DNA of 64,000 nt from Stigmatella erecta (lineage in GTDB: Bacteria; Myxococcota; Myxococcia; Myxococcales; Myxococcaceae). The position numbers and the translations under genes were made by a program. The DNA is taken from assembly GCF_900111745.1 (NCBI RefSeq), contig NZ_FOIJ01000016.1, positions 153,815 to 217,814 of the forward strand, read 5' to 3'. How positions within the stretch are numbered: the stretch's first letter is position 1; the number at the start of each line of letters is the position of its first letter. The notes beneath the pieces are model-generated. The model ran no database searches, had not been told where the DNA came from, and saw only the letters and a list, made by a program, of their open reading frames with translations. This document shows positions 34,079 to 42,255 of this stretch, piece after piece.

Positions 34079-36793
34079 ATGTCCTCGAACATGAAAACCC
34101 GGGGGGTGCTCGCCGCCGCCTCGCTGCTCGTGAGCCTTCCGGTGCTCGCCGAAGCGCCGCCCCCGCAGCAGGCCGAGGCCCCCGCGGCCACCCCGCAGCT
34201 CACCAAGGCCCCCACGCTGGTCCACGCGGTGGAGGCACGCTACCCGGCGGAGGCCCAGGCGCAGGGGCTCACCGCGGACGTGCGGCTGCTCGTCACCCTC
34301 GCCGAGGACGGCACCGTGGCGGAGGTGACGCTCGCCGAGCCGGTGGCGAACGGCTTTGGCGAGGCGGCGCTGGAGGCGGTGCGGCAGTTCCGCTTCACGC
34401 CGGCCGAGGTGGACGGGGTGCCCGCCCCGGTGCAGGTGGAGTACGTCTACCACTTCACCCTCACCCCGCAGGCAGCGCCCGGCGAGGGCACGGCCTCGCA
34501 GGAGGCGCCCAAGGCGTCGGCCACGCTCACCGGCCAGCTCATCTCGCGCGGCAGCCGCTCGCGGGTGGCGGGGGCCACGGTGCGCTGCGGGGATGATCCG
34601 GAGGCGCCCGAGGCCACCTCGGACGAGGAGGGCCGCTTCACGCTCCAGGTGACACCGGGGGCGTGCGAGGTGCGCGTCATCGCCTCCAACTTCCAGCGCT
34701 ACCAGACCACCGAGACGCTGAAGCCGAACGAGACGGCGGAGGTGGTCTTCTACCTGGTGCCGGCGGGGGGCGCGTTCGAGACGGTGGTGCGCTCCGAGCG
34801 GCCGAAGAAGGAGGTGGTGCGCCGCACCGTGTCCCGCGAGGAGGCGCAGAAGACGCCGGGGACTTTTGGGGACCCGGTGCGCGTGCTCCAGACGCTGCCG
34901 GGCGTGGCGCGGGCGCCGTTCATCGCCGGGGACTTGCTGGTGCGCGGCTCCAACCCGGGGCAGACGGCGACGCTGATGGACGGGGTGGGCATCCCCATCC
35001 TCTTCCACCTGCTGGGCGGGCCCTCGGTGGTGAACGCCGAGTTCCTCGACACGCTGGACTTCTACCCGGGCGGCTACGGCAGCCAGTACGGGCGCGCGGT
35101 GGGCGGCGTGGTGGACGTCACCACGCGCAAGGGGGCGAGCGACACGCTGCACGGCTCGGTGAAGGTGGACTTCCTGGACGCGGGCTTCTTCCTGGAGGCC
35201 CCGGTGGCGCCCGGCATCAGCGTGGCGGCCTCGGCGCGGCGCTCCTACATCGACGCGCTGCTGCCGCTCGTGCTGCCGGAGGAGGAGGGGGAGACGCTCT
35301 CCATCGTGCCGCGCTACTGGGACTACCAGCTGCGCGTGGACTTCGGCGCGCGGAAGCAGGAGGGCCCCGAGCCCGCGGGGGGCCGCAGCACGGGCTCCAT
35401 CATGGCGTTCGGCTCGGATGATCAGCTCACCCTGGTGTCCTCCGGCGAGAGCCAGGCGAACGACTTGTCCCTGGGCTCGCACACCCTGTTTCACCGAATC
35501 AAGGGTGACTGGACGTACCGGCGCGGCAACCTCACCTCCGTGTTCACGCCCTACGTGGGCATCGACAAGTACGACACGGAGATCGGCCGGGCCTACAAGG
35601 AGCGGGACACGGTCTACACGCTGGGGGCGCGCGAGACGGTGGCGCTGGAGCTGTCCTCCACGCTCACCGTGCGCACGGGCGTGGACGTGCTCTTCGAGCG
35701 GGGCCACTTCGACATCGAGGCCGAGGCGCCGCCGGGCTTCGAGTACGTGCCGTTTCCCGGCGCGGCGCCGGAGGCGGAGCGGCTGAAGGAGGTGCTCACG
35801 TTGCACGGCTTCGACGGGGCGCTGTTCCTGGAGTCGGACCACAAGGTGGGGGCCTTCACGCTCACGCCGGGGGTGCGCGCCAACCTCCAGCGCGTGGGGG
35901 GCCAGCGCAACCTGGCGTTGGATCCGCGGCTGTGGGCGCGGTACACGGCCAGCGAGCGCACGGCGCTCAAGGCCTCGGCGGGGCTCTACAGCCAGGCGCC
36001 GGAGACGCCCCGGTTCGCCTTCTTGCCGTACGGCAACCCGTCGCTGGGCTACCAGCGGGCGTTCCAGGCGAGCCTCGGGGTGGAGCAGCGCGTGCGGGAC
36101 GGGCTCCAGGTGGACCTCACGGGCTTCTTCAACCGCCGCTACCAGAACGTGGTGTCCCCGGGCCAGGTGCTCACCCTGCCGGATGGCACCATTGTTCAGG
36201 AGCGCTTCAGCAACGAGGGGCTTGGCCGGGCGTACGGGCTGGAGCTGATGGTGAAGAAGGAGCGCACGTCCGCGACGGACAAGTGGCACGGCTGGCTGTC
36301 GTACACGCTGAGCCGCGCGGAGGACGGGCGCGAGGAGCCGCTGCCCATCATCCGCGACAGCGTCATCGACGGGGGCACGGGGGACGACGCGTATGGGCTG
36401 AGCCCGTGGGACCAGACGCACATCCTGACGCTGGTGGCGGGCTACGCGCTGGGCAACGGCTGGGAGCTGGGCGGGCGCTTCCGCTTCACGCGGGGCCGGC
36501 CGGTGACGCCGCTGGCGGGGGGGCCGGACCGCTACGGCGCGGATGGGAACTTCTACCAGCCCACCTATGGGCGGTACTTCTCCTCGCGCGCGGCCTCGTT
36601 CCAGCAGCTGGACATCCGCGTGGACAAGAGCTGGCGGATGGACCGGTGGACGCTCACGGCGTACCTGGATGTGCAGAACCTGGCCAACGCGAAGAACGCC
36701 GAGTTCGTCTTCAACGACTACCGGTACCGCGAGGAGTACGAGGTGCCAGGCATTCCGCTGCTCCCCGTGCTGGGTGTGAAAGGAAGCTTCTGA
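34079..36793 (+). CDS. TonB-dependent outer-membrane receptor with N-terminal TonB domain and CarboxypepD-like domain
   Basis: About 904 aa after ATG 34079 (34091 is also possible). A signal peptide (GVLAAASLLVSLPVLAEA) is followed by a TonB C-terminal-type domain (~40-125: VHAVEARYPAEAQAQGL, FGEAALEAVRQFRFTPAEV). A carboxypeptidase-regulatory-like beta-sandwich (~145-215) comes next, then a plug (RVLQTLPGVARAPF, LLVRGSNPGQTATLMDGV) and a barrel to the C-terminal Phe (GVKGSF). TonB domains normally sit on inner-membrane transducers, so the fusion to a receptor is unusual. The substrate is unknown. A lipoprotein gene starts one base after the stop. Confidence 0.92.
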   Translation: MSSNMKTRGVLAAASLLVSLPVLAEAPPPQQAEAPAATPQLTKAPTLVHAVEARYPAEAQAQGLTADVRLLVTLAEDGTVAEVTLAEPVANGFGEAALEAVRQFRFTPAEVDGVPAPVQVEYVYHFTLTPQAAPGEGTASQEAPKASATLTGQLISRGSRSRVAGATVRCGDDPEAPEATSDEEGRFTLQVTPGACEVRVIASNFQRYQTTETLKPNETAEVVFYLVPAGGAFETVVRSERPKKEVVRRTVSREEAQKTPGTFGDPVRVLQTLPGVARAPFIAGDLLVRGSNPGQTATLMDGVGIPILFHLLGGPSVVNAEFLDTLDFYPGGYGSQYGRAVGGVVDVTTRKGASDTLHGSVKVDFLDAGFFLEAPVAPGISVAASARRSYIDALLPLVLPEEEGETLSIVPRYWDYQLRVDFGARKQEGPEPAGGRSTGSIMAFGSDDQLTLVSSGESQANDLSLGSHTLFHRIKGDWTYRRGNLTSVFTPYVGIDKYDTEIGRAYKERDTVYTLGARETVALELSSTLTVRTGVDVLFERGHFDIEAEAPPGFEYVPFPGAAPEAERLKEVLTLHGFDGALFLESDHKVGAFTLTPGVRANLQRVGGQRNLALDPRLWARYTASERTALKASAGLYSQAPETPRFAFLPYGNPSLGYQRAFQASLGVEQRVRDGLQVDLTGFFNRRYQNVVSPGQVLTLPDGTIVQERFSNEGLGRAYGLELMVKKERTSATDKWHGWLSYTLSRAEDGREEPLPIIRDSVIDGGTGDDAYGLSPWDQTHILTLVAGYALGNGWELGGRFRFTRGRPVTPLAGGPDRYGADGNFYQPTYGRYFSSRAASFQQLDIRVDKSWRMDRWTLTAYLDVQNLANAKNAEFVFNDYRYREEYEVPGIPLLPVLGVKGSF

Positions 36794-36794
36794 G

Positions 36795-37718
36795 ATGAAG
36801 GCCCTGATGCGAAACGCGGCGCTCGTGCTGTGCCTGGGGGCGGTGGGGTGCGTGGACGTGGAGGACAAGCCCTCGCGGGTGCATGACTTCCGGGTGCTGG
36901 GGCTGGCCACGGAGCGGCCGGAGCTGATGGCGCCCACGTGCGAGGACACGGCCGAGGCGCGCGCGGCGTTCGCCGAGGAGGTGACGTTCCGGGCGCTGCT
37001 GGTGGATCCGGTGGGCGAGGGGCGGGCCATCCACTACACGCTGTGGGCGTGCGCGGATCCAGAGGACGAGACGTGCGCGGAGGCGGCGGACCGGGTGCCG
37101 CTGACGGAAGGGAGCACGAACGAGCGGGAGCTGGCGCTGCGGGTGCGGCTGGGGGACTTGACGGTGGCGGGCGGCACGCGGCTGCTGGAGCGGGTGCGGG
37201 AGAAGGACCCGTACAAGGGGCTGGGCGGGCTGCGGATGCCGCTGGTGCTGCACGCGCGGGCGGGGGAGGAGGAGGTGTACGCGCAGAAGCTGATGGTGTT
37301 CAACTGCCCGCGGGTGCCGGGCATGGTGGCCAACGTGCTGCCGGTGCTGCCGGGGCTGCTGCTGGAGGAGGCGGCGTGGGCGGCGGACGCGGTGCCGGAG
37401 CTGAAGGGCCGGGGGCCGTTCGTGGTGAAGGTGGCGGACCTGGCGGGGCTGCAGGAGGACTACGTGGTGCCGGGGCTGCGGCAGGAGTCGGTGTCGCTCC
37501 GGGAGGCGTGGCGGGTGTCGTGGCACACGACGCTGGGCGAGTTCACGCCGGAGGAGACGGGCGGCCTGGGGCTGGGAGACACGCCGGGGCGGCACCGCAC
37601 GGAGTGGGAGCCTCCCGAGGAAGCGGACACCGCGCAGGACGTGCTCTTCTGGGCGGTGGTGAGGGACGGGCGGGGCGGGGAGTCCTGGGTGAGCCGCCGC
37701 GCGCACTGGTCGCCGTGA
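36795..37718 (+). CDS. Lipoprotein of the TonB-receptor operon
   Basis: 307 aa. NAALVLCLGAVGC is a lipobox with Cys at ~19. The mature part contains an early motif KPSRVHDFRVLGLATERPEL and two Cys-Cys pairs (PTCEDT; WACADPEDETCAEA), then beta-rich segments with Ig/cadherin-like rhythm (VSWHTTLGEFTPEETGG, VLFWAVVRDGRGGESWVSR). It begins one base after the receptor stop, so the two are probably translated together and this may be a surface partner that delivers substrate to the receptor. No named family. Confidence 0.82.
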   Translation: MKALMRNAALVLCLGAVGCVDVEDKPSRVHDFRVLGLATERPELMAPTCEDTAEARAAFAEEVTFRALLVDPVGEGRAIHYTLWACADPEDETCAEAADRVPLTEGSTNERELALRVRLGDLTVAGGTRLLERVREKDPYKGLGGLRMPLVLHARAGEEEVYAQKLMVFNCPRVPGMVANVLPVLPGLLLEEAAWAADAVPELKGRGPFVVKVADLAGLQEDYVVPGLRQESVSLREAWRVSWHTTLGEFTPEETGGLGLGDTPGRHRTEWEPPEEADTAQDVLFWAVVRDGRGGESWVSRRAHWSP

Positions 37719-37742
37719 GGGGAGGGCGCGGCGGGGCGCCCG

Positions 37743-37985
37743 TTACTCCTCGATGGGGTAGAAGCCCTCGGTGCGGACGCGGGTGCCTGCGGCCTCGCGC
37801 TCGGCCTTCTTCTTGATGATGGCCTCGGCCAGCTTGTAGGCCCAGGTCACGGCGGCCTCGTTGGAGGCTTCCTCGGGCGTCTCCTTGCCGGAGCTGATGC
37901 GGGCCGAGAGGGCCTGCATGGCGATCCAGTCCATCAGGGTCAGGTCGGGAATCGCCGGGCTCGCGGTGAACTTCTGCTCGCTCAT
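37743..37985 (-). CDS. Small phage-type hypothetical protein
   Basis: 80 aa from the ATG complement at 37983-37985, with GAGAAG before it. The sequence (PDLTLMDWIAMQALSARI, then EEASNEAAVTWAYKLAEAIIKKKAE) is like a family of small proteins found in prophages and phage-like regions that open with a similar TLRDWFAxQAL motif. It is cytoplasmic, function unknown. It marks the left edge of an accessory region of lower GC. An upstream in-frame ATG at 38135 would add 50 unlikely residues. Confidence 0.65.
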   Translation of the reverse strand: MSEQKFTASPAIPDLTLMDWIAMQALSARISSGKETPEEASNEAAVTWAYKLAEAIIKKKAEREAAGTRVRTEGFYPIEE

Positions 37986-38180
37986 GGTCTTCTCGTGGTC
38001 TTCAGGGGGCTCGGATATCAGTTTATCAACCTGCGTTAAGTCCGGGCCCGGTGCAAATAATCTGCCCGTTCCCGAGTGAACCGTGCCTGCCGGGGTGTGG
38101 GGCAGGGGATTACCCCTCCTGGGGACGCGCTCCACATCCGGGGCAAGGCCTGGGTGATCCGCTGCTTGCCGTCCGAGTCC

Positions 38181-39365
38181 CTACGGCATCCCCTGCAAAG
38201 GCGTTGTCCCTTCGTTCAAGATGGCGAGGTAGCTGCGGTACGCGAAGACGCGGCCTCTCTTGCGTCCGGTCACTTCCTCCACGATGCCGAGATGCTCCAG
38301 GTCCGCAAGCGCCGCGTTCACCGTGGGGGCCGTCAGTCCGGTCCACTCGACGAGCCGGTTCGACGTGAGGTACGGGTGCGTCTGCAACAGCTCGTGCACC
38401 CGGAGCGCGGAATTGGCTCGCTCGCTGTCCGCCGTGATGCGCTCCCGGTCGCGCTTGAAGAGTTCGACGATGCGTGTGGCCGCCTCGAACGCCTGGTTCG
38501 CCGTCTCCTCAATGCCCTTGAGAAAGAATTCGAGCCACGCCTCCCAGGCACCTCGCTCGCGGACCTCCTGAAGCAGCCGGTAGTAATCGGCCCGGTGCGT
38601 CTTCAGGTAGAGACTCAGGTAGAGCAACGGCTTGCGGAGCACGTCCTGGACGCACAGATAGAGCGTTACGAGGAGGCGGCCGATGCGCCCGTTGCCGTCG
38701 AGGAACGGGTGGATGCTCTCGAATTGCACGTGCAGAAGTCCCGCTTTGATGAGGGTGGGCAGCCGGGACTGCTCTTCGTGCAGGAAGCTCTCCAGGGCGC
38801 CGAGGCATCCGTCGAGCTCTGTCACGGGGGGCGGAACGTACAGGGCATTTCCAGGCCGGGTGCCGCCGATCCAGTTCTGCGAACGGCGGAATTCACCCGG
38901 ATCCTTCGTGCCTCCGCGTCCGCTTTGCAGCAACCGCGCGTGCATCTCGCGGATGAGCCGGAGCGAGAGTGGCAACTCCTTGAGCCGCTCGAGCCCGTAC
39001 ATCATGGCGTCGACGTAGTTGGAGACCTCCCGGATGTCGTCGATGGGCTGACCTTCCTGCGCCTCGGTCTCGAACCGGAGCAAGTCGGAGAGCGTCGACT
39101 GCGTTCCTTCAATCTGCGAGGAGAGCACCGCCTCCTTGCGCACGTACATGTAAAGGAACAGCTCCTGGCGCGGCAGGAGCATGGTGATTCCATCGAGGCG
39201 GCCCAGCGCCCGCTCGGCGAGGCTGAGCCGGTTCAGCAGTCCCAAGACGTCGATGGGCGGGACGGGAGGCAGGGGCGGCGGGACGAACGCCCGCACACGC
39301 TCCCCAGCGGCGGTGGTCTCCACGAACTGGCCCATTCGTGAGGGCGCAGAGGAGGTGTCAGTCAT
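38181..39365 (-). CDS. Fic-family protein (likely AMP-transferase) with winged HTH
   Basis: About 394 aa. The N-terminal region has the inhibitory helix typical of class II Fic proteins (SSQIEGTQSTLSDLLRFE, ~75-92). The Fic core has the catalytic motif HPFLDGNGRIGR (~210-221), whose His attacks the nucleotide. The C-terminus is a winged helix (RVHELLQTHPYLTSNRLVEW, TVNAALADLEHLGIVEEV), so it may bind DNA, perhaps its own operator. The start at ATG 39365 has GAGGGG directly upstream; 39377 is an alternative. A strong inverted repeat lies right upstream in the shared promoter region with the kinase gene. Fic proteins modify target proteins by AMPylation; the target is unknown. Confidence 0.92.
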   Translation of the reverse strand: MTDTSSAPSRMGQFVETTAAGERVRAFVPPPLPPVPPIDVLGLLNRLSLAERALGRLDGITMLLPRQELFLYMYVRKEAVLSSQIEGTQSTLSDLLRFETEAQEGQPIDDIREVSNYVDAMMYGLERLKELPLSLRLIREMHARLLQSGRGGTKDPGEFRRSQNWIGGTRPGNALYVPPPVTELDGCLGALESFLHEEQSRLPTLIKAGLLHVQFESIHPFLDGNGRIGRLLVTLYLCVQDVLRKPLLYLSLYLKTHRADYYRLLQEVRERGAWEAWLEFFLKGIEETANQAFEAATRIVELFKRDRERITADSERANSALRVHELLQTHPYLTSNRLVEWTGLTAPTVNAALADLEHLGIVEEVTGRKRGRVFAYRSYLAILNEGTTPLQGMP

Positions 39366-39385
39366 CCCCCTCAGCATTCGAACGG

Positions 39386-39423
39386 GCGCTATTTAAGTCA
39401 AATGGCTTTGGCTTAAATAGCGC
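39386..39423. promoter_or_regulatory. Palindromic operator between fic and a kinase gene
   Basis: GCGCTATTTAAG (39386-39397) and CTTAAATAGCGC (39412-39423) are perfect inverted 12-mers around 14 bp that themselves contain CAAA...TTTG. The element is AT-richer than its surroundings and sits 21 bp in front of the Fic start and about 68 bp before the kinase start. A dimeric regulator, possibly the Fic protein through its winged helix, is the simple reading. Confidence 0.65.
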
Positions 39424-39490
39424 TCATCCCAAGGAAAGCAGCCTTTAATAACCATTTTCCTTAATGATTTCAGTGGGTTAATTAAGAGAT

Positions 39491-40828
39491 GTGAGCCCCG
39501 ACACTCTTCCTCCTGAGACCCGGATTGGCTCCTGGCGCGTGGTGAGCCGACAGGGCCAGGGTTCCTATGGCGCCGTCTACAAGGTCGAGCCGGTGGCGGG
39601 GCCGCCGGGGGCCATGGCCTTGAAGCTGGCGCTGCACCACCGGGATCCCCGCTTCGAGCGGGAGGCGGAGATGCTCTCGCGCATCCGTCACCCGTCGGTG
39701 CCCCGGCTGTACGAGCGGGGCGGATGGGAGATGCCGGGCGGGGGCGTGTTCCCGTACCTGGTGATGGAGTGGGTGGAAGGCGTGTCGCTGTACGAGTGGG
39801 CCGCGCAGCAGCCGCGCACCTCGCGCCAGGTGATGAGGGTGCTGGCGCAGGTGGCCCGGGCGCTGGAGGCCACGCACGCGGAGGAAGGGGTGCACCGGGA
39901 CGTGAAGGGGGACAACATCCGGGTGAGGACCGGGGATGGCCGAGCGGTGTTGATGGACTTCGGCTCGTGTACCTACCGGAGGGCGCCGGTGCTGACCTTC
40001 CAGCCCCCACCGCCGGGGACGCCGGAGTATTCCAGCCCCGAGTCGTTGCGCTTCCACTGGGAGCACCGCCACCAGCCCACGGTGCGCTACGAGGCCCTGC
40101 CAGCCGATGACCTGTACGCGCTGGGCATCACGGCGTACCGCCTCGTGGCGGGCCGGTATCCGCCTCCGGTGGAGCTGAAGGCGACGGAGGGCGGCTTCGA
40201 ATTCGTCTCGCCAGGTTGGGTGGCGCCAGAGACGGGAGGCTCGCTGGCGCCGGAGCTGGCGGAAGTCATCCGCCAGCTGTTGAGCGGCGAGCCGCATGCG
40301 CGGGGCCGCACCGCAGAGGTGGCGCAGAGCCTGGAGCACGCGGAGAAGCGTGCCGGGCCTCATGCAGATCAGCCCATCGTCTCCAGGACGGAGCAGGCGC
40401 CTTCTCCACCCAAGGCACGGCGACGGACGTTCCCGTGGAAGCGGGGACTGGCCTGGGCGGCTGGAGTGGGTCTGGCCGTGAGCGTGGGGTGGTGGGGAGG
40501 ACGGCTGTCGGTGGGGAGCACGCCGAGCGAGGCGCGGAGAGGGGATGGGGACAGGGTAGGGCTCGCGGAAGCATCGCTCCCGCCCACCCTGGATGGAGGG
40601 CTGCTGGCCTCTTCTCGGGCAGGGGTGGGGCTGGGAATGCCCAAGAAGCCCTTTCCAGGACAGCGCCGCCCTCCGTGCGGACAGCGGTATGAGAAGGAGA
40701 TCAACGGAGGTTGCTGGTTGCTCCCCCGTGAAGCGCCGCAGCCTCCGTGTGGCGACAACGCATTTGATTGGCAGGGCGGTTGTTATGTCCCTGTTCTAGA
40801 GCTTCGCCGTCCCTCCACTTCGGAATGA
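39491..40828 (+). CDS. Membrane-anchored Ser/Thr kinase, copy 1
   Basis: 445 aa. The kinase domain (~10-285) is intact: glycine loop GQGSYGAVY, MALKLAL lysine, HRDVKGDN, DFGSC. A membrane helix follows (GLAWAAGVGLAVSVGWWGG, ~318-336), then a Cys-containing outside tail (PPCGQRYEKEINGGCW, PPCGDNAFDWQGGCY) that may form a small disulfide domain. GTG start at 39491. The same gene occurs again at 44848 with almost no change in the kinase part. Its TGA overlaps an ATG (ATGA, 40825) leading into the next gene. Confidence 0.92.
   Translation: MSPDTLPPETRIGSWRVVSRQGQGSYGAVYKVEPVAGPPGAMALKLALHHRDPRFEREAEMLSRIRHPSVPRLYERGGWEMPGGGVFPYLVMEWVEGVSLYEWAAQQPRTSRQVMRVLAQVARALEATHAEEGVHRDVKGDNIRVRTGDGRAVLMDFGSCTYRRAPVLTFQPPPPGTPEYSSPESLRFHWEHRHQPTVRYEALPADDLYALGITAYRLVAGRYPPPVELKATEGGFEFVSPGWVAPETGGSLAPELAEVIRQLLSGEPHARGRTAEVAQSLEHAEKRAGPHADQPIVSRTEQAPSPPKARRRTFPWKRGLAWAAGVGLAVSVGWWGGRLSVGSTPSEARRGDGDRVGLAEASLPPTLDGGLLASSRAGVGLGMPKKPFPGQRRPPCGQRYEKEINGGCWLLPREAPQPPCGDNAFDWQGGCYVPVLELRRPSTSE
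39518..40349 (+). repeat. Direct repeat, copy 1 (kinase coding sequence)
   Basis: This segment is nearly identical to 44875-45706, always 5,357 bp away and without any gap, which indicates a recent duplication or ongoing gene conversion. Similarity drops after the kinase domain, where copy 2 has 12 extra bases. Confidence 0.85.
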
Positions 40829-40869
40829 ACCGTGTTCAAAGAATCCTTCAAGGACAGGATGCCTTGGCA

Positions 40870-42255
40870 ATGAAGAGACCCCGGGTTCTTCGTCGCCTGG
40901 GCGGACGCTGGGCCTGCCTCTTCCTCGTGTGGGCCATGAGCTGTACGCCGCAATCCAGCTCCGCTGCCCCTGCGCAAGGGAGCGCCTGGGCTCCAGATGC
41001 GGGAACCCCAGGGGCGCTGTCCGCCACCAGCCCCGGTGTCCCTGTGTCTGGCGGCGTGGCGCCTTCGGAGCTCGCGGGCGTTGTGAGGCTCTTCCCTCGT
41101 GGCGAGGTCACGGAGGTGGCAGGCCCTGCCTCCCTGCGAACCCGGTTGGGAGAACTGCTGCGGAGCATGCAGCCCGCGGCAGGCCAAGCGCCGCGCCAAG
41201 CCGTCTTCGTGGTGGACCGGTCCCTTCCTGAGAACCTGGCGCCGGCCCTGGAGTGGGCCTTGGCAGGGAACCGGGAGCAATTGGAGCAAGGAGGGGCGTT
41301 CGCCCTGGTGTCTTATGGGAACAGCGCTGGCGCATGGTCGGCGCAAGTCGAGACCCCTTTGGAAGAGGCACCGTATGCGCTGCTCAAGGCGGTCCGCCGG
41401 TTGCAGTGGGCTCCCGAGGGAAGTGGGCTCGGGGGAAGCGGGACCGCGCTTCAAGAGGTGATGCGTCTCGGCTGGCCGTCCGGAAGCAGCCCACACCTCG
41501 TGCTGCTCACCAGCGATGTGCCTCGGCCAGATCTCATTTCCTTCGGAGCGCCTCCCCCCGCATCGGCCGCGCAAACCTGGGAGGACATCGCGGCCTGGGC
41601 GCACAGAACGGGAGCGATCCTCCATGCGGTGAGGTGCCGTCTGGAACTGGCGGATGGGCGCGGCACGGACGTGGATGCGCCCCCTGCTCCCGGCATGCCG
41701 CTCGACGTGGCCTCGGGCCTTTTCTGGAAGGGCCGGCATGTCCAAGCCGGCTTCCCCAAGGCCCTGGAAGCCTCACTGCAAGCGGCCCTGGAGGCGTCCT
41801 CCGGCGCGGAGGGGCCCGTGGACGTGGTCCTCGCCATCGACTCCACGGGGCTCATGGGGGAGGCGCTGCGGCCCCTGGCGGGCGCGGCGGCCGTGCTGGA
41901 GCGCTTCGTGTCCGCCCCCGGACGCCGCCTCGCGCTCGTGCGCTGGGGGGACGGTGCGCCCAAGGTCAGGGTGAACTTCACGCCCCAGGCGAACACGGTC
42001 CGGCGTGCGCTCGCCGCTTGGCGGCCTGGCCGGCCGGGAGATCCACCGAAGGATGCCTTCTCGGCCATGGGGACCGCGATGAAGCTGGGGTGGAGGCCCG
42101 GCGCACGCAAGGCGGTGCTCGTGCTGACCGCGGCCCCCGTGAGTCCGGGCGCCGCTCGCAGTGCCGTGCTCGATTGGGCCGAGCGGGAAGGCGTCACCGT
42201 GACCTTCATCGAGCCCGTGGCGGAGCCTAGGGGACCTCCTTCCCCAGGACGGTGA
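40870..42255 (+). CDS. Lipoprotein with von Willebrand factor A-like regions
   Basis: 461 aa from ATG 40870; an ATG at 40825 overlaps the kinase stop (ATGA) and would add 15 residues. After a basic start, ACLFLVWAMSC forms a lipobox. Two VWA-like regions follow. The first (QAVFVVDRSLPEN, ~110) is weak and the second (VDVVLAIDSTGLMGEAL, ~315) has a MIDAS-like DSTGLM. VWA domains bind metal and protein partners outside the cell membrane. The last 29 bp overlap the convergent gene on the other strand. Position right behind the kinase gene suggests a shared operon. Target unknown. Confidence 0.8.
   Translation: MKRPRVLRRLGGRWACLFLVWAMSCTPQSSSAAPAQGSAWAPDAGTPGALSATSPGVPVSGGVAPSELAGVVRLFPRGEVTEVAGPASLRTRLGELLRSMQPAAGQAPRQAVFVVDRSLPENLAPALEWALAGNREQLEQGGAFALVSYGNSAGAWSAQVETPLEEAPYALLKAVRRLQWAPEGSGLGGSGTALQEVMRLGWPSGSSPHLVLLTSDVPRPDLISFGAPPPASAAQTWEDIAAWAHRTGAILHAVRCRLELADGRGTDVDAPPAPGMPLDVASGLFWKGRHVQAGFPKALEASLQAALEASSGAEGPVDVVLAIDSTGLMGEALRPLAGAAAVLERFVSAPGRRLALVRWGDGAPKVRVNFTPQANTVRRALAAWRPGRPGDPPKDAFSAMGTAMKLGWRPGARKAVLVLTAAPVSPGAARSAVLDWAEREGVTVTFIEPVAEPRGPPSPGR

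Noticed and set aside
33995..37030. 1011-codon minus-strand frame opposite tonB and the receptor
   Set aside because: Same reason: low-complexity Arg/His/Gln sequence opposite well-supported genes.
38085..38130. GGGG-ATTA-CCCC hairpin between the small phage-like gene and fic, considered as a riboswitch
   Set aside because: Too small for a riboswitch; at most a weak terminator for the fic transcript.
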